Source of the DNA: Cyclobacteriaceae bacterium
GTDB lineage: Bacteria > Bacteroidota > Bacteroidia > Cytophagales > Cyclobacteriaceae
Assembly (NCBI GenBank): GCA_025808415.1
Contig: CP075525.1
Span: 2,589,501 to 2,653,500 of the forward strand
Direction of reading: 5' to 3'
DNA: 64,000 nt
Shown here: positions 46,637-56,269 of the stretch, piece after piece
Layout of the letters: every line of letters starts with the position of its first letter
Numbering within the stretch: position 1 is the first letter of the stretch
The notes under the pieces: model-generated
Told to the model about the DNA's origin: nothing
Databases searched by the model: none
The model's input: only the letters and a program-made list of their open reading frames with translations
Program-made: the position numbers and the translations under genes

Positions 46637-47846
46637 TTAATTGCCCGTAGGCCTGAACAACAGCCTGCACGATATAGTTGATTTTATTCTGATCAAGTTC
46701 AGGATAAATTGGCAGGGAAATTTCTCTTGAATAACAATCGTACGCCACCGGATAATCCTGAATTTTATAGCCGCGTTCCCCAAATACAGTAAGCAATGGC
46801 AACGGCTGAAAATGCACATTGACCGAAACACCCGTTTCGGAAATTTTTTCAATCATCTGATCGCGCTGATTTTCAGTTATGCCGCGAATGCGCAGGGGAT
46901 ACACATGATAAGACGATTCACGGTTACTATCTTTTAACGGAGGAAGTTCAGCCCAGGCGTATTGTGAAAATGCTTTTGAATAAGCATCAGCTACACGCTT
47001 TCGCTCCGTAAGCAAATGGCTCTTATATTTCCGTAACTGCGCAAGACCAATGGCCGCACAAACATCGGGCATATTCATTTTAAAGCCCGGATATACAATA
47101 TCATACTTCCATCCTGCCCCGTTGGTTTTAGCCAACGCATCTTTTGTTTGTCCGTTTAACGACCATAGCTTAAGCGTTCGGTAAATCGTTTCGCGGTCAA
47201 AATCATTTTCAGGAAGATTAATACACATCGCTCCACCTTCCGCTGTGGTTACATTCTTAACGGCATGAAAAGAGAACACAGAAAAATCGCCCCAAGTACC
47301 AATGGGCCTATTTGAATACTTTGCACCCAATGAATGGGCTGCATCGCTCAGCACCATAATGCGACCCAATTTGCGTTGATTTTCAGTTTGTGGGTTAAAC
47401 TTTGCCTTAACCTCACCTGCATTGACCAAATCGAACAACTTTTTATAATTACACGGCCAACCGGCAATATCCACGGGAATAATGGCCTTGGTGCGTGAGG
47501 TGATTTTTTCGGCAACCCGATCAATATCTATATTAAAATCAGGGCCGCTGTCCACCATCACAGGAGTTGCGCCCAGGTGGATAACAACCAAGGCTGTGGC
47601 AGCGTACGTGTAGGCTGGGATAATTACCTCATCTCCTCGGGTTATTCCATACCAGTGTAACAACAACATTAAACCCGATGTAGCCGAGTTGCAGCACGCC
47701 ACGTGCGTTAAACCGGTTTGTTCAGCCACGAGTTTTTCAAGTGCTAATACCTTCGGGCCGGAGGTAATCCATCCCGATTGGAGTGCGTCCAGCACTTCGC
47801 GTTTTACATCTTCGTCTATATAAGGTGGTGAGAATGGGATTTTCAA
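46623..47846 (-). CDS. DegT/DnrJ/EryC1/StrS-family PLP aminotransferase
   Basis: A 407-residue sugar aminotransferase. The PLP lysine is Lys197 in FSFHAVKNVTTAEGGAM, the other landmarks being CNSATSGLMLLL near residue 52 and LSDAAHSLGA near 166. It is distinct from the other DegT-family protein: the histidine-containing FHAVKN motif places it near ArnB/PseC-like enzymes. It should aminate a keto-sugar nucleotide for the polysaccharide. It overlaps wecB by 4 nt and the copy-2 transferase gene by 14 nt, so the three are translated together. Confidence 0.9.
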   Translation of the reverse strand: MKIPFSPPYIDEDVKREVLDALQSGWITSGPKVLALEKLVAEQTGLTHVACCNSATSGLMLLLHWYGITRGDEVIIPAYTYAATALVVIHLGATPVMVDSGPDFNIDIDRVAEKITSRTKAIIPVDIAGWPCNYKKLFDLVNAGEVKAKFNPQTENQRKLGRIMVLSDAAHSLGAKYSNRPIGTWGDFSVFSFHAVKNVTTAEGGAMCINLPENDFDRETIYRTLKLWSLNGQTKDALAKTNGAGWKYDIVYPGFKMNMPDVCAAIGLAQLRKYKSHLLTERKRVADAYSKAFSQYAWAELPPLKDSNRESSYHVYPLRIRGITENQRDQMIEKISETGVSVNVHFQPLPLLTVFGERGYKIQDYPVAYDCYSREISLPIYPELDQNKINYIVQAVVQAYGQLNDHA

Positions 47847-48940
47847 AACTTCTGAATTTTTTGTTTTGAATGTTCTTCAATCACAGAACAGATTGCTTCC
47901 GATGCCTTACCACCACCGTATAGTTCTGCGTTGGTTTTCCAGGGTTTACCCGAAAACTCAGCAAAGCCGCTTAAAATTGCATCTCTATCAAATCCAACTA
48001 TGCGGTTAACGCCCTGCTCTACAAGTTCTACCCATTCGGTTTCAGTACGCAGTGTCACGCAATATTTCTTGAAAAAATAGGCTTCCTTCTGCAAGCCTCC
48101 GCTATCGGTCATAACCATGGCACACGACTTTAGTAAACCAATCATAGTAAGATAACTTTGTGGATCAAGGCATGTAATTCCCCCCATCGAAGTTTTCTCA
48201 AGTCGCGATCGGGTACGCGGGTGCACGGGCATAACAACCTGAGCATGCTTACCAATTTGTTGCAGAGCTGTTATAATTGCCTGAAGGCGTTTGGGATCGT
48301 CAGTATTTTCCGCACGATGGAGCGTACACAAAACAAAATTTCCAGGAGTAAGTCCAAATTGTTTACAAATTTCATCACTATTTACCTTAGCTGCATAAAA
48401 ATCGGCTGCATCCTGCATCACATCCCCGGTTTTGGTAATAACGACACCAAAATTACCAAAACCTTCACTCTCCAAATTTCTTATAGCAGCATCGGTCGGG
48501 CAGCAAAGCACATCACTAATGCGGTCGGTCAAGATACGATTTATCTCCTCAGGCATCTCCATATTAAAACTGCGCAAGCCTGCCTCAACATGAACTACAC
48601 TTACCTTTAACTTTTTTGCTGCCAGAGCTCCGGCCAAGGTAGAGTTTGTATCTCCGTAAACCAGCGCATAGTCGGGTTTTTCTTTTTGGATAATTTCCTC
48701 AACACCAGCCAGCATTTGACCAGTCATAGCCCCATGTGAAAGTCCATTGATGTTCAGGTTATAAACCGGCTTTGGAATGGACAACTCCTGAAAGAAAATA
48801 TCAGACATATTCTGATCAAAATGCTGTCCCGTATGAACAATCACTTCCTGAAAGATGGGGCGTTGCTGAAAAATGCGTGACAACGCGGCTGCTTTAATAA
48901 ACTGCGGACGAGCACCTAATACTGTAAGGATTTTAATCAT
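47843..48940 (-). CDS. wecB: UDP-N-acetylglucosamine 2-epimerase (non-hydrolysing)
   Basis: A 365-residue cytosolic epimerase with the GT-B fold that interconverts UDP-GlcNAc and UDP-ManNAc. It starts with the typical MIKILTVLGARPQFIKAA, followed by VHTGQHFDQNMSD, VYGDTNSTLAGALAA, VVHVEAGLRSFN and MTDSGGLQKEAYFFKK, the family's active-site and UDP-binding blocks. ManNAc or a derivative is thus a likely sugar of the polysaccharide. It overlaps the genes on both sides by 4 nt. Confidence 0.95.
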   Translation of the reverse strand: MIKILTVLGARPQFIKAAALSRIFQQRPIFQEVIVHTGQHFDQNMSDIFFQELSIPKPVYNLNINGLSHGAMTGQMLAGVEEIIQKEKPDYALVYGDTNSTLAGALAAKKLKVSVVHVEAGLRSFNMEMPEEINRILTDRISDVLCCPTDAAIRNLESEGFGNFGVVITKTGDVMQDAADFYAAKVNSDEICKQFGLTPGNFVLCTLHRAENTDDPKRLQAIITALQQIGKHAQVVMPVHPRTRSRLEKTSMGGITCLDPQSYLTMIGLLKSCAMVMTDSGGLQKEAYFFKKYCVTLRTETEWVELVEQGVNRIVGFDRDAILSGFAEFSGKPWKTNAELYGGGKASEAICSVIEEHSKQKIQKF

Positions 48941-49602
48941 GATATTGCCCCAGAAATTTTATTAATAGTTATCTTCTCCATGGTCGTGGATTTCTTATCC
49001 GATGAAGTAACTGACCAACCACTTTTTTTATAAGCTGATATTGCCTGGGCATTATTACTGCGAACCGTTAACATTAAATGGTGATACCCGAATTCAGCGG
49101 ACAACCGTTCAAATTCAGTCAACATAATTCTTCCGTAACCTTTACCCTGAAAAGCGGGATCAACACCTATAACGATTAATCCCGTATGCGGTGGGTTGCA
49201 GGATTTCGATGAACTTATGCTACCTGAAGGTTTTACCCATCGCCTCCACACATTCTTAATTGCCAATTTATACTTCTTTAGAAATTCAGGATGAAAAAAA
49301 AGCCAAGGCTTCCTAACCATGGCTGCAACAGCCGCATGGTAACTATGTTGGATCATGGAACTGGCCGAACCCACCGGAACACCATCGTACTTTAATCCAC
49401 CACAGTACCCTACGCAAGTGCCCGCTTCTTCAATAAAGAATATAAAGGCCCTGCCATCAACCAAATACCATTCCAGCATTTTTTCCACATAAGCCTGCCC
49501 CATGGCCGTGCTAAGTGCTTTTGGAAAAGCCTTACGGTGACATTGGGCGATCCTTGTCAAGTCTGCCCGAACAGGTTTAACGATTGTGACCGTTGACTTC
49601 AT
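48937..49602 (-). CDS. GNAT-family N-acetyltransferase
   Basis: A 221-residue protein with a C-terminal GNAT domain: GLIVIGVDPAFQGKGYGRIML is the acetyl-CoA-binding motif A and SNNAQAISAYKKSGW is motif B. In the middle is a basic insert (about 95-135) with little similarity to GNAT domains. It probably acetylates an amino-sugar nucleotide or a sugar in the polysaccharide. It overlaps genes on both sides by 4 nt, so it is part of the operon. The substrate is unknown. Confidence 0.82.
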   Translation of the reverse strand: MKSTVTIVKPVRADLTRIAQCHRKAFPKALSTAMGQAYVEKMLEWYLVDGRAFIFFIEEAGTCVGYCGGLKYDGVPVGSASSMIQHSYHAAVAAMVRKPWLFFHPEFLKKYKLAIKNVWRRWVKPSGSISSSKSCNPPHTGLIVIGVDPAFQGKGYGRIMLTEFERLSAEFGYHHLMLTVRSNNAQAISAYKKSGWSVTSSDKKSTTMEKITINKISGAIS

Positions 49603-50819
49603 GCCGTAATCTGCGCGATCTCCTTGAGAAAAGATTCGTGTATTTTTTCACGATTAAAGTACTGGTTGACAAACGCAAAACCAGAAGAACCTAACTGCTC
49701 GGCCTGCCGGTGATCGTCAATCAACTGGCTAATGGCTTTAACAAGTGCCGGTACATTTTCGGGTTCATAGTACAGACCACCTTTTGCCTGGTTTATGAAG
49801 AGTTCCCTTGCTTCACCATCAACTCCTAATAAAACAGGTTTACGCATGGCAAGGGGTTCAAAAAGCTTGGAGGGTATTGCCCCTTTAAACAAATCCAACT
49901 TTTTCAAGGGAACCAAAAAAGCATTACACATATTAATTAGTGAGGGGATTCTATCGCGCGATTGGTTGGGTACGAAAAGTACATTACTTAAGCCTGCATC
50001 TTTAACCATCGAAATCAGTTTCTCCTTTTCCGGTCCATCCCCTACCATTATAAATTTAACCGGCCGGTTAAAAAGCAATTGAGCAGCCTGTGGGATAATT
50101 TCAAGGCCTTGCGCATGACCAATAATGCCTGCATAGAGAATCACAAATTCAGTATCCGTAATACCAAGTTCGCTCCGCCAGTTGTAAGCCTCGTGTTCTT
50201 TTTGCCAAAACGTTAAATCCACCCCATTCGGAAACCACACAACTCTTTTTTTAGGAAATCGTGCCTTGATGTTTTCAACGATTCCCTGTGTTTGTCCGGA
50301 TATCAAAAATGAATGACGATAAATCCATCGCTCCAAACTATAGGCCATCCCAAGTAACCATTTGCTGTTAATGATATTTAGTCGTTCAGCCGACTCCGGC
50401 CACAGGTCTGAAACATTAAACACTAGTTTAGAGCGTTTAAGCTTAGCAATCATTACTGCTGTGATACCCAAAAACAAGGGTGGCGATTCGCAAATAATTA
50501 CCTCTGTGCGTGGCATGAACAGCAACCGGAAAAAGGAGGTGATCACAAAAGAAAAATAATTCAATAAGCGCGATAGCACTGCTCTCGACTGCCCCACATA
50601 AATCCACGTTCGGGATACCGGTACATTATCGATAATTTCTTTTACAGACAATTTACCTTTGTATTCCTCAAAAACCTTATTGCGTGGATAATTAGGAAGT
50701 GCAGTGACCACAGAAACTTCATGATCATTTTTCTTCAGGTATTTGGCCAGGCTATGTAACCGGTTTTGAGGAGCTCCGGTTTCGGGAGGATAATACTGTG
50801 TGAGGATTCCTATTTTCAC
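49599..50819 (-). CDS. glycosyltransferase family 4 (WbuB-like)
   Basis: A 406-residue GT-B transferase. The start MKIGILTQYYPPETGAPQNR is characteristic of WbuB-type proteins, which often add an N-acetylfucosamine- or related residue. The C-terminal domain has ILYAGIIGHAQGLE and the E-x7-E region in IPSKLFEPLAMRKPVLL for binding the nucleotide sugar. It acts at the inner-membrane face on the lipid-linked repeat unit. It overlaps both neighbours by 4 nt. Confidence 0.9.
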   Translation of the reverse strand: MKIGILTQYYPPETGAPQNRLHSLAKYLKKNDHEVSVVTALPNYPRNKVFEEYKGKLSVKEIIDNVPVSRTWIYVGQSRAVLSRLLNYFSFVITSFFRLLFMPRTEVIICESPPLFLGITAVMIAKLKRSKLVFNVSDLWPESAERLNIINSKWLLGMAYSLERWIYRHSFLISGQTQGIVENIKARFPKKRVVWFPNGVDLTFWQKEHEAYNWRSELGITDTEFVILYAGIIGHAQGLEIIPQAAQLLFNRPVKFIMVGDGPEKEKLISMVKDAGLSNVLFVPNQSRDRIPSLINMCNAFLVPLKKLDLFKGAIPSKLFEPLAMRKPVLLGVDGEARELFINQAKGGLYYEPENVPALVKAISQLIDDHRQAEQLGSSGFAFVNQYFNREKIHESFLKEIAQITA

Positions 50820-52216
50820 CCGATAACTTGATGTTTCACCTTTGATATCACCGCCTGAAATTTACCATTTGCGTTTCGTGGTATGGATGACACTGGTTCA
50901 ACGTTCAATCGAATCGGACCAAGCTGGCTTTCCATGCGCTGCCTGATGGTAGCGATCTCCTCTTCAGTTAATTTTCCTGTTGTTACCACCCTGATCGTAA
51001 ACGCATCCAATTCCTCCTGTATTACCTGCGCTTCGACCACGTTAGGCAAGCCTACAAATATGCCATGAAAACGTACCATTGCACGGCCATCCTTTCCGAT
51101 TACAGTATCTTCCAACCTTCCTACAATCTCCTTAATAACCGGCATTTCTCTACCACACGTGCATTTACCTTTCCCTACTTGCATTCGGTCACCAATGCGG
51201 TAGCGGATCAAGGGCTGATCGAAATTGATAAGCCCGGTACATACCACTTCACCTGTTTCACCGGGTTCCACTGGTTTACCATCATCATCAAGTACCTCAA
51301 GTATTCCAAGGTCAGGGCTGATGTGTAGGGAACCATGTTCACATTCTGATACCAATCCACAGGCTTCCACGCCACTCCAACTGTCGTAGGTTTTGCACCC
51401 ATAAACTTCAGCAAAAACCTCACGCATTTGCGGGGTTAATTTTTCACTGGATGTAATTACCGCTGCTAACTGCGGTGCGCTTATTCTTTCTTCTTGAATA
51501 AACCGCGCCAGAAAATAATTACTCATGGCATAGCCGGTCATATAGTTTACACCATAACGCTTCATGCCTTTCACATAATCATACACTGTATTGGCCGAAA
51601 TATGATACGCTGAAAAATAGACCTGCTTTTCAAAATAGTTATAGCGATAAAAGGGTGGCCTGGCTACTCCATCCGGTACCACTCTACGGCCGCCAATCAT
51701 TCCTCGCGGTGTAAAGCGATCGACCCCGGCCCAATGTCGTATGCGCGCCTCAAAGCCGGCACTCCATCGTTGGTGCATAGGATAAGAAAACAAAATCTGC
51801 GTAGGGGTTCCGGTGCTTCCACTGCTGGCGAAGAATTCTCCGCCTCGTTCACGATTTGCAGACACCAGGTTACTTTTTCCGTGTGCACGCAAGTCAGTTT
51901 TCTCCAGGTAAGGAAGTCTTGATAGGTCATGTAAACTGAATTGACTTAAATCATTCAATCCAATTCCGGCCTGGTGAAACGATTGTCTGTAAAAGGGCAC
52001 CGTTTCAAAAGCATGGACTAAAATTTTTCGTAACTGTTTGCTACAATAATCTTCCCACTGATTTTCGGTGAAGCTCTCCCGTTCTTTAAACCCAACAAGT
52101 TCCCTTTCAAAAATCCCACCAAACCGTCTCTTCTTCCAGAAGTAGCCGTAGCCGGAGACGGCCATGTTTTGCAAACCAAAGGGTAGCGTACTATAGAGTC
52201 TTTGATACAAGGGCAC
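50816..52216 (-). CDS. PaaK/CapK-like adenylate-forming ligase
   Basis: A 466-residue protein of the phenylacetate-CoA-ligase-like (CapK) branch of adenylate-forming enzymes. The ATP loop is FASSGSTGTPTQIL, with later motifs SWSGVEACGLVSECEHG and RYRIGDRMQVGKGKCTCGREMP, which includes paired cysteines. CapK homologues occur in capsule loci, where their activity is mostly unknown; they may activate a carboxylic acid that is then attached to a sugar, perhaps by the neighbouring GNAT protein. A role in phenylacetate breakdown is unlikely here. It overlaps the WbuB-like gene by 4 nt. Confidence 0.85.
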   Translation of the reverse strand: MPLYQRLYSTLPFGLQNMAVSGYGYFWKKRRFGGIFERELVGFKERESFTENQWEDYCSKQLRKILVHAFETVPFYRQSFHQAGIGLNDLSQFSLHDLSRLPYLEKTDLRAHGKSNLVSANRERGGEFFASSGSTGTPTQILFSYPMHQRWSAGFEARIRHWAGVDRFTPRGMIGGRRVVPDGVARPPFYRYNYFEKQVYFSAYHISANTVYDYVKGMKRYGVNYMTGYAMSNYFLARFIQEERISAPQLAAVITSSEKLTPQMREVFAEVYGCKTYDSWSGVEACGLVSECEHGSLHISPDLGILEVLDDDGKPVEPGETGEVVCTGLINFDQPLIRYRIGDRMQVGKGKCTCGREMPVIKEIVGRLEDTVIGKDGRAMVRFHGIFVGLPNVVEAQVIQEELDAFTIRVVTTGKLTEEEIATIRQRMESQLGPIRLNVEPVSSIPRNANGKFQAVISKVKHQVIG

Positions 52217-52219
52217 TGT

Positions 52220-53239
52220 TCAGTTCCTGATTTTCACAATACCATCAAGTACCTCAAACCACATAAGTTTTACTTTCTCCCAATCAAACTGTTCTACCAT
52301 TTGCCGGGCATTGAAACTTAGTTGCCGGGCATATTCAGGGTTAGTTAACAACTCCCCAATAGCTTTGGTCATTTCACCAGGATTATTTGATGGTACCAGT
52401 ACTCCGTTTACTCCATGCTCTATCAAATACGGGAGCCCCCCCACATCAGTAGACACAACAGGCAAGCCTAAAGCCATGGCCTCAATAACACTTACCGGCA
52501 TATTATCAATGGTTGTGGTGTTTAAAAAAATATCATACTGGTCAGCAAGCTTAATCCATTCATCTTTTAATAGTCTTCCAGGCAACGTAACCTGATCAGT
52601 CAAATTCAATTCGGCAATACGTTTCTCAACCAGTTCACGGGTTCCATCGGTATCACCTCCCACCATACAAATTCTTGCTTCGGGAATATTTAATTGATGC
52701 ATTACCTCAACAGCCAACACCGGATTATAAATTTTATGAAAGGCCCTGACCCAAAGTATTTTAGCCTGAACCTGATCTCGTAATTTGAATGGATAGTTCT
52801 CAAGCTCAATGAAGTTAGGGATATACTTAACCTTGTAACTATGTTGGTTGAAATGAAACTCCAGAAATCTTGAAGGAACAATGTTGAGGTGACTATGGGT
52901 AAATAAAAAATCGCATTTGGCTTTACTGCCGGTCAACCGGTTTACAAAATCCCCGCCACGCACAACCGGTATGTATGGAATTTTAAGAAAACGACAAAGT
53001 TTACCCACCGCATAAGCAAACCAAAATGCCTGCGTGCTGAAGGTATCCACCAGCACAACTGCGCAGCTTCGTTGGTGGCGCACCACGGTAATAAGCATAT
53101 GAAGCAAACGAAGAGGCCTGGATTTAACCGAGGAGACAGCCTTTATTTTGTACCGGCTGGATAAACGAGGGGTTATTGTTTCGATGAAACCAACACTGCC
53201 ACCATGAGTAGATAGAATATTTCCGAGATATAAAATCAT
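52220..53239 (-). CDS. glycosyltransferase family 4
   Basis: A 339-residue GT-B transferase. The N-terminal domain has GNILSTHGGSVGFIETI, and the C-terminal Glycos_transf_1 domain has KILWVRAFHKIYNP, ARICMVGGDTDG and the E-x7-E region VSVIEAMALGLPVVSTDVGG. It adds one sugar of the repeat unit; donor and linkage are unknown. It lies 3 bp after the asparagine-synthase-like gene and 3 bp before the CapK-like gene. Confidence 0.9.
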   Translation of the reverse strand: MILYLGNILSTHGGSVGFIETITPRLSSRYKIKAVSSVKSRPLRLLHMLITVVRHQRSCAVVLVDTFSTQAFWFAYAVGKLCRFLKIPYIPVVRGGDFVNRLTGSKAKCDFLFTHSHLNIVPSRFLEFHFNQHSYKVKYIPNFIELENYPFKLRDQVQAKILWVRAFHKIYNPVLAVEVMHQLNIPEARICMVGGDTDGTRELVEKRIAELNLTDQVTLPGRLLKDEWIKLADQYDIFLNTTTIDNMPVSVIEAMALGLPVVSTDVGGLPYLIEHGVNGVLVPSNNPGEMTKAIGELLTNPEYARQLSFNARQMVEQFDWEKVKLMWFEVLDGIVKIRN

Positions 53240-53242
53240 TAC

Positions 53243-55111
53243 TTACTTACCTATATTGAAATACCAAATCTGTAAGGCATACAGTATTAAAATGCGTTGA
53301 TAGGCTGTCGCACGACTACAGTACCTTTGTAAAGACTTATCCACCAATGTCTTAAAAAGTAAATCGACATACTTTGTTTCAATATATTCTTTAATAATTC
53401 CATCCTTCCGCAAAATTTGACTTTTGATATACTCAAGATTTTCATTTCCTAACCATGTATCAAGCGGTATACTGAAACCTCTTTTTTCCATTTTCGAAGT
53501 GTTCAAAGGGTATATCTGACCATGGATACTTCTCAGTATCTTCTTAGTTGTTCTAAAATCTGATTTTTGATTATAAGGAATGCTGAGGCTAAACCTAACT
53601 AAATCTTCGTCTAACATAGGTACCCGATACTCAATACTATTAATCATAGACATCATATCGGATTTGCGTAAATAGTCACTTTGCATCCTATGATGATAAT
53701 AGTACTTCATGATCAGACTTTCATCGTTTAACGCATCTTCAGTATCAAGCAAATCCAATTTATATTCAACATTTCTCAAGTATGGATTAAAAGGAAACTG
53801 TTTAGGAGAGTTAGGAAACCATGAACCCCATTTAAATAATAACTCATTATTTGAAGATGAATCCAGCAAACCAATACCTTTATTGTAAAGCCTTACAATT
53901 TTTTCAGGAAGAAATTTACCGTGTCCATACATTTTCGAACGGAAAAATTTCGGTTGGCACTGTCTTAACTTCATTAAAACAGGTAAAGACTTAAACCCAG
54001 AATAACCATTATGTATTTCATCGCCCCCATCGCCTCCAATAAGAACCTTTGTATGTGCTGATGCAGCCTTACTCAAAAAATAAAATGGAACTAAAGAAGA
54101 GTCTGCATAAGGCTGATCAAAATGTATAAGTAGCCTGTCCAATAGTTCTATCCTATTGTTGATCTCTATAGTAATTATCTCAAGCGGGGCTTGAAGATGT
54201 TTTGAATATACCGCTGCAACGTCCGACTCATCATACTGGCGTTCATTCATGGCTACTGTAATACCTCCAACGGGCTGCTCTCTATTACAAAAAGCATAAA
54301 GTAATGATGAATCAACTCCTCCGCTCAAAGCTACTTTTAGCGAAACATCACTAACAAGGTTTCTTTCAGCTGCCTGGGCTAATAAATTAGTCGTCTCATG
54401 AGAATTAGCTGAAAATGAAAATCCATTTCTAATAGAGAAATCAAATGAATTCAGTTGCAGTTTTGAACATGAACCATCATTTACAGAATAGCTAAGCAAA
54501 AGCCCTGGAGGATGAGCCTGAATTTTTTCAAAAATTGTATAGGGTTCTGGAATGTAGCCAAAATGTAGATATGAACAAATTGAATCTTCCCTAATGGTAA
54601 GCCGCTTTTTAATTATCGGAAAAATGGCCTTCATTTCACTTGCGAAGATCAACTCATCTTCATGATGAAAAACATAAAGAGGCTTTATTCCAGATGGGTC
54701 ACGAAGAAGAACTACAGTTGGTGTAGGTGTTCTGAAATCAAAAATAGCAAAAGCATAAATTCCTCTAATTTTTGCAAAGAAAGTACTTCCATGTTTCAAA
54801 AACCCTTCCAAAAGTACTTCGGTATCAGAACTTGTGCGAAGATTGAGGTCTTGACACAAATCCTTGTAATTATATATTTCACCATTGAATACTATCACTG
54901 CTTTACCACAGGAAGAGAAGAATGGTTGATTTGCCGATTGAGAGAGGTCAATTATACTCAACCGTCTATGCCCAAGAAAGACATGATTACTGATATAGTA
55001 ATTTTCCGCATCTGGCCCTCTATGCTGAAGTGATGACAGCCCCTGTTTGCAAAGTCTGATTTTATCTTCGTCCAAATCGGATTTACTTATATAGCCAAGT
55101 ATACCACACAT
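53243..55111 (-). CDS. asnB: glutamine-hydrolysing asparagine synthase-like amidotransferase
   Basis: A 622-residue protein with an N-terminal glutaminase domain starting MCGILGYISK (nucleophile Cys2; RRLSIIDLS, FNGEIYNY) and a C-terminal synthetase domain with the ATP-pyrophosphatase loop LSGGVDSSLLYAF. AsnB homologues in surface-glycan loci, including those next to exosortases, are thought to amidate a sugar acid instead of making asparagine. By eye this gene is more A/T-rich than the genes on either side, a hint of separate origin. It lies 15 bp after a glycosyltransferase gene. Confidence 0.92.
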   Translation of the reverse strand: MCGILGYISKSDLDEDKIRLCKQGLSSLQHRGPDAENYYISNHVFLGHRRLSIIDLSQSANQPFFSSCGKAVIVFNGEIYNYKDLCQDLNLRTSSDTEVLLEGFLKHGSTFFAKIRGIYAFAIFDFRTPTPTVVLLRDPSGIKPLYVFHHEDELIFASEMKAIFPIIKKRLTIREDSICSYLHFGYIPEPYTIFEKIQAHPPGLLLSYSVNDGSCSKLQLNSFDFSIRNGFSFSANSHETTNLLAQAAERNLVSDVSLKVALSGGVDSSLLYAFCNREQPVGGITVAMNERQYDESDVAAVYSKHLQAPLEIITIEINNRIELLDRLLIHFDQPYADSSLVPFYFLSKAASAHTKVLIGGDGGDEIHNGYSGFKSLPVLMKLRQCQPKFFRSKMYGHGKFLPEKIVRLYNKGIGLLDSSSNNELLFKWGSWFPNSPKQFPFNPYLRNVEYKLDLLDTEDALNDESLIMKYYYHHRMQSDYLRKSDMMSMINSIEYRVPMLDEDLVRFSLSIPYNQKSDFRTTKKILRSIHGQIYPLNTSKMEKRGFSIPLDTWLGNENLEYIKSQILRKDGIIKEYIETKYVDLLFKTLVDKSLQRYCSRATAYQRILILYALQIWYFNIGK

Positions 55112-55126
55112 TAAATAAATGTATTG

Positions 55127-56257
55127 TTATGATTTCTGGTTAATGACACAATTCGATATTACTTCGCGAAATCGTTCATAGGTAAATAAACCTGACATTA
55201 CTTTAGCTTCATAGGAAAGTTCGTGTAAGTTCCTAGTATTTAGCAATCTTGTTAGAGCACAAGCAATTGTTTCTGGTTGTGCATCCTTTAGTAAAAAACC
55301 GTTTATGCCATCTCGAACATACTGACCAACTGAGGATACATCCGTAACTATCGGTATACATCCAAATGAAGCAGCTTCAGCAACTACTTTTGGAAAGCCT
55401 TCAGTACGACTTGGCAACAGCAATGCATGACTTTGCCTATAAACTTCATTAAGGCTTTGCCGCTGAATATACCCTGTAAATTCAACCTGTACAGAGATTC
55501 TTTCGGCTAATTTCATCACCTCTTCCATGCCTGGCCCGTGGCCAGCCAAAATCAATTTTGTGATGTACCGCTCGGGATGATCCAAATATTCGAAAGCCCG
55601 TACTAAAGCCTGAACACCCTTTGATTCATCGATCAATCCGGCAAAACAAAGGGTCAACGGAACTACAAAAGACTTATGACTTCCTGCAACAATCGCCCGT
55701 TCCAATTCCAATGCAGTAAAACAGGGATTTTCAAGGGTAAAAACATGTGCTGGTTGGTTTGGCCATTTACCGTTAATAGTTACTTTAGTATTTTTTGCCC
55801 GCATTAGCAACCACTTCTGTACTTTGTACATAAATGGAGGGTGAGGCTCCATCCAATTCCCAGCATACTTATGCCAATACTTTTTATTTCGAAATACAAA
55901 CGACAATAAAATACAAACAAAAGCTGGCACTGATGGACCTCGCGTATGAATCACATCATGAGTTCTCAATGCACGAATGATTTTCAAAAAAAGTAAAGGG
56001 AGAATTGGCACCACCTTAAATTTTTTAAGAAAATTATTCCCGCCAATGACAGTCGGTAATGTATTAAGATAAATATTTTTAGGATAAGGCTTCCTTGCAT
56101 TACCAGGATTACTACCCTTATAATAACCTAACCAGGTTATGTCTAAAAAAAGATCATTCAAAGATTCGATTTCGCGTAATGTTGGTTCGTAAACCTCTAA
56201 AAAGTTTTCATGCTTATCACGGTAAATTGCAGTATCTGAAACTATAAGGAGCCTCAT
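55127..56257 (-). CDS. glycosyltransferase family 4
   Basis: A 376-residue GT-B transferase. The N-terminal part has RTHDVIHTRGPSVPAFV; the C-terminal domain has LTLCFAGLIDESKGVQALV, KLILAGHGPG and the sugar-nucleotide site SRTEGFPKVVAEAASFGC. A/T-rich like the neighbouring asnB gene. It should add a sugar to the repeat unit; specificity is unknown. Confidence 0.9.
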   Translation of the reverse strand: MRLLIVSDTAIYRDKHENFLEVYEPTLREIESLNDLFLDITWLGYYKGSNPGNARKPYPKNIYLNTLPTVIGGNNFLKKFKVVPILPLLFLKIIRALRTHDVIHTRGPSVPAFVCILLSFVFRNKKYWHKYAGNWMEPHPPFMYKVQKWLLMRAKNTKVTINGKWPNQPAHVFTLENPCFTALELERAIVAGSHKSFVVPLTLCFAGLIDESKGVQALVRAFEYLDHPERYITKLILAGHGPGMEEVMKLAERISVQVEFTGYIQRQSLNEVYRQSHALLLPSRTEGFPKVVAEAASFGCIPIVTDVSSVGQYVRDGINGFLLKDAQPETIACALTRLLNTRNLHELSYEAKVMSGLFTYERFREVISNCVINQKS

Positions 56258-56269
56258 TATAATTATACC

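Noticed and set aside
50816..52216. Phenylacetate catabolism as the role of the PaaK-like ligase
   Set aside because: No paa genes are nearby and the gene overlaps glycosyltransferase and acetyltransferase genes.
54662..55033. A 123-codon + strand frame opposite the asparagine-synthase gene
   Set aside because: It is antisense to the well-conserved glutaminase domain and has no family resemblance.
53243..55111. Plain asparagine biosynthesis as the role of asnB
   Set aside because: It cannot be excluded, but its place inside a polysaccharide operon makes a sugar-amidation role more likely.
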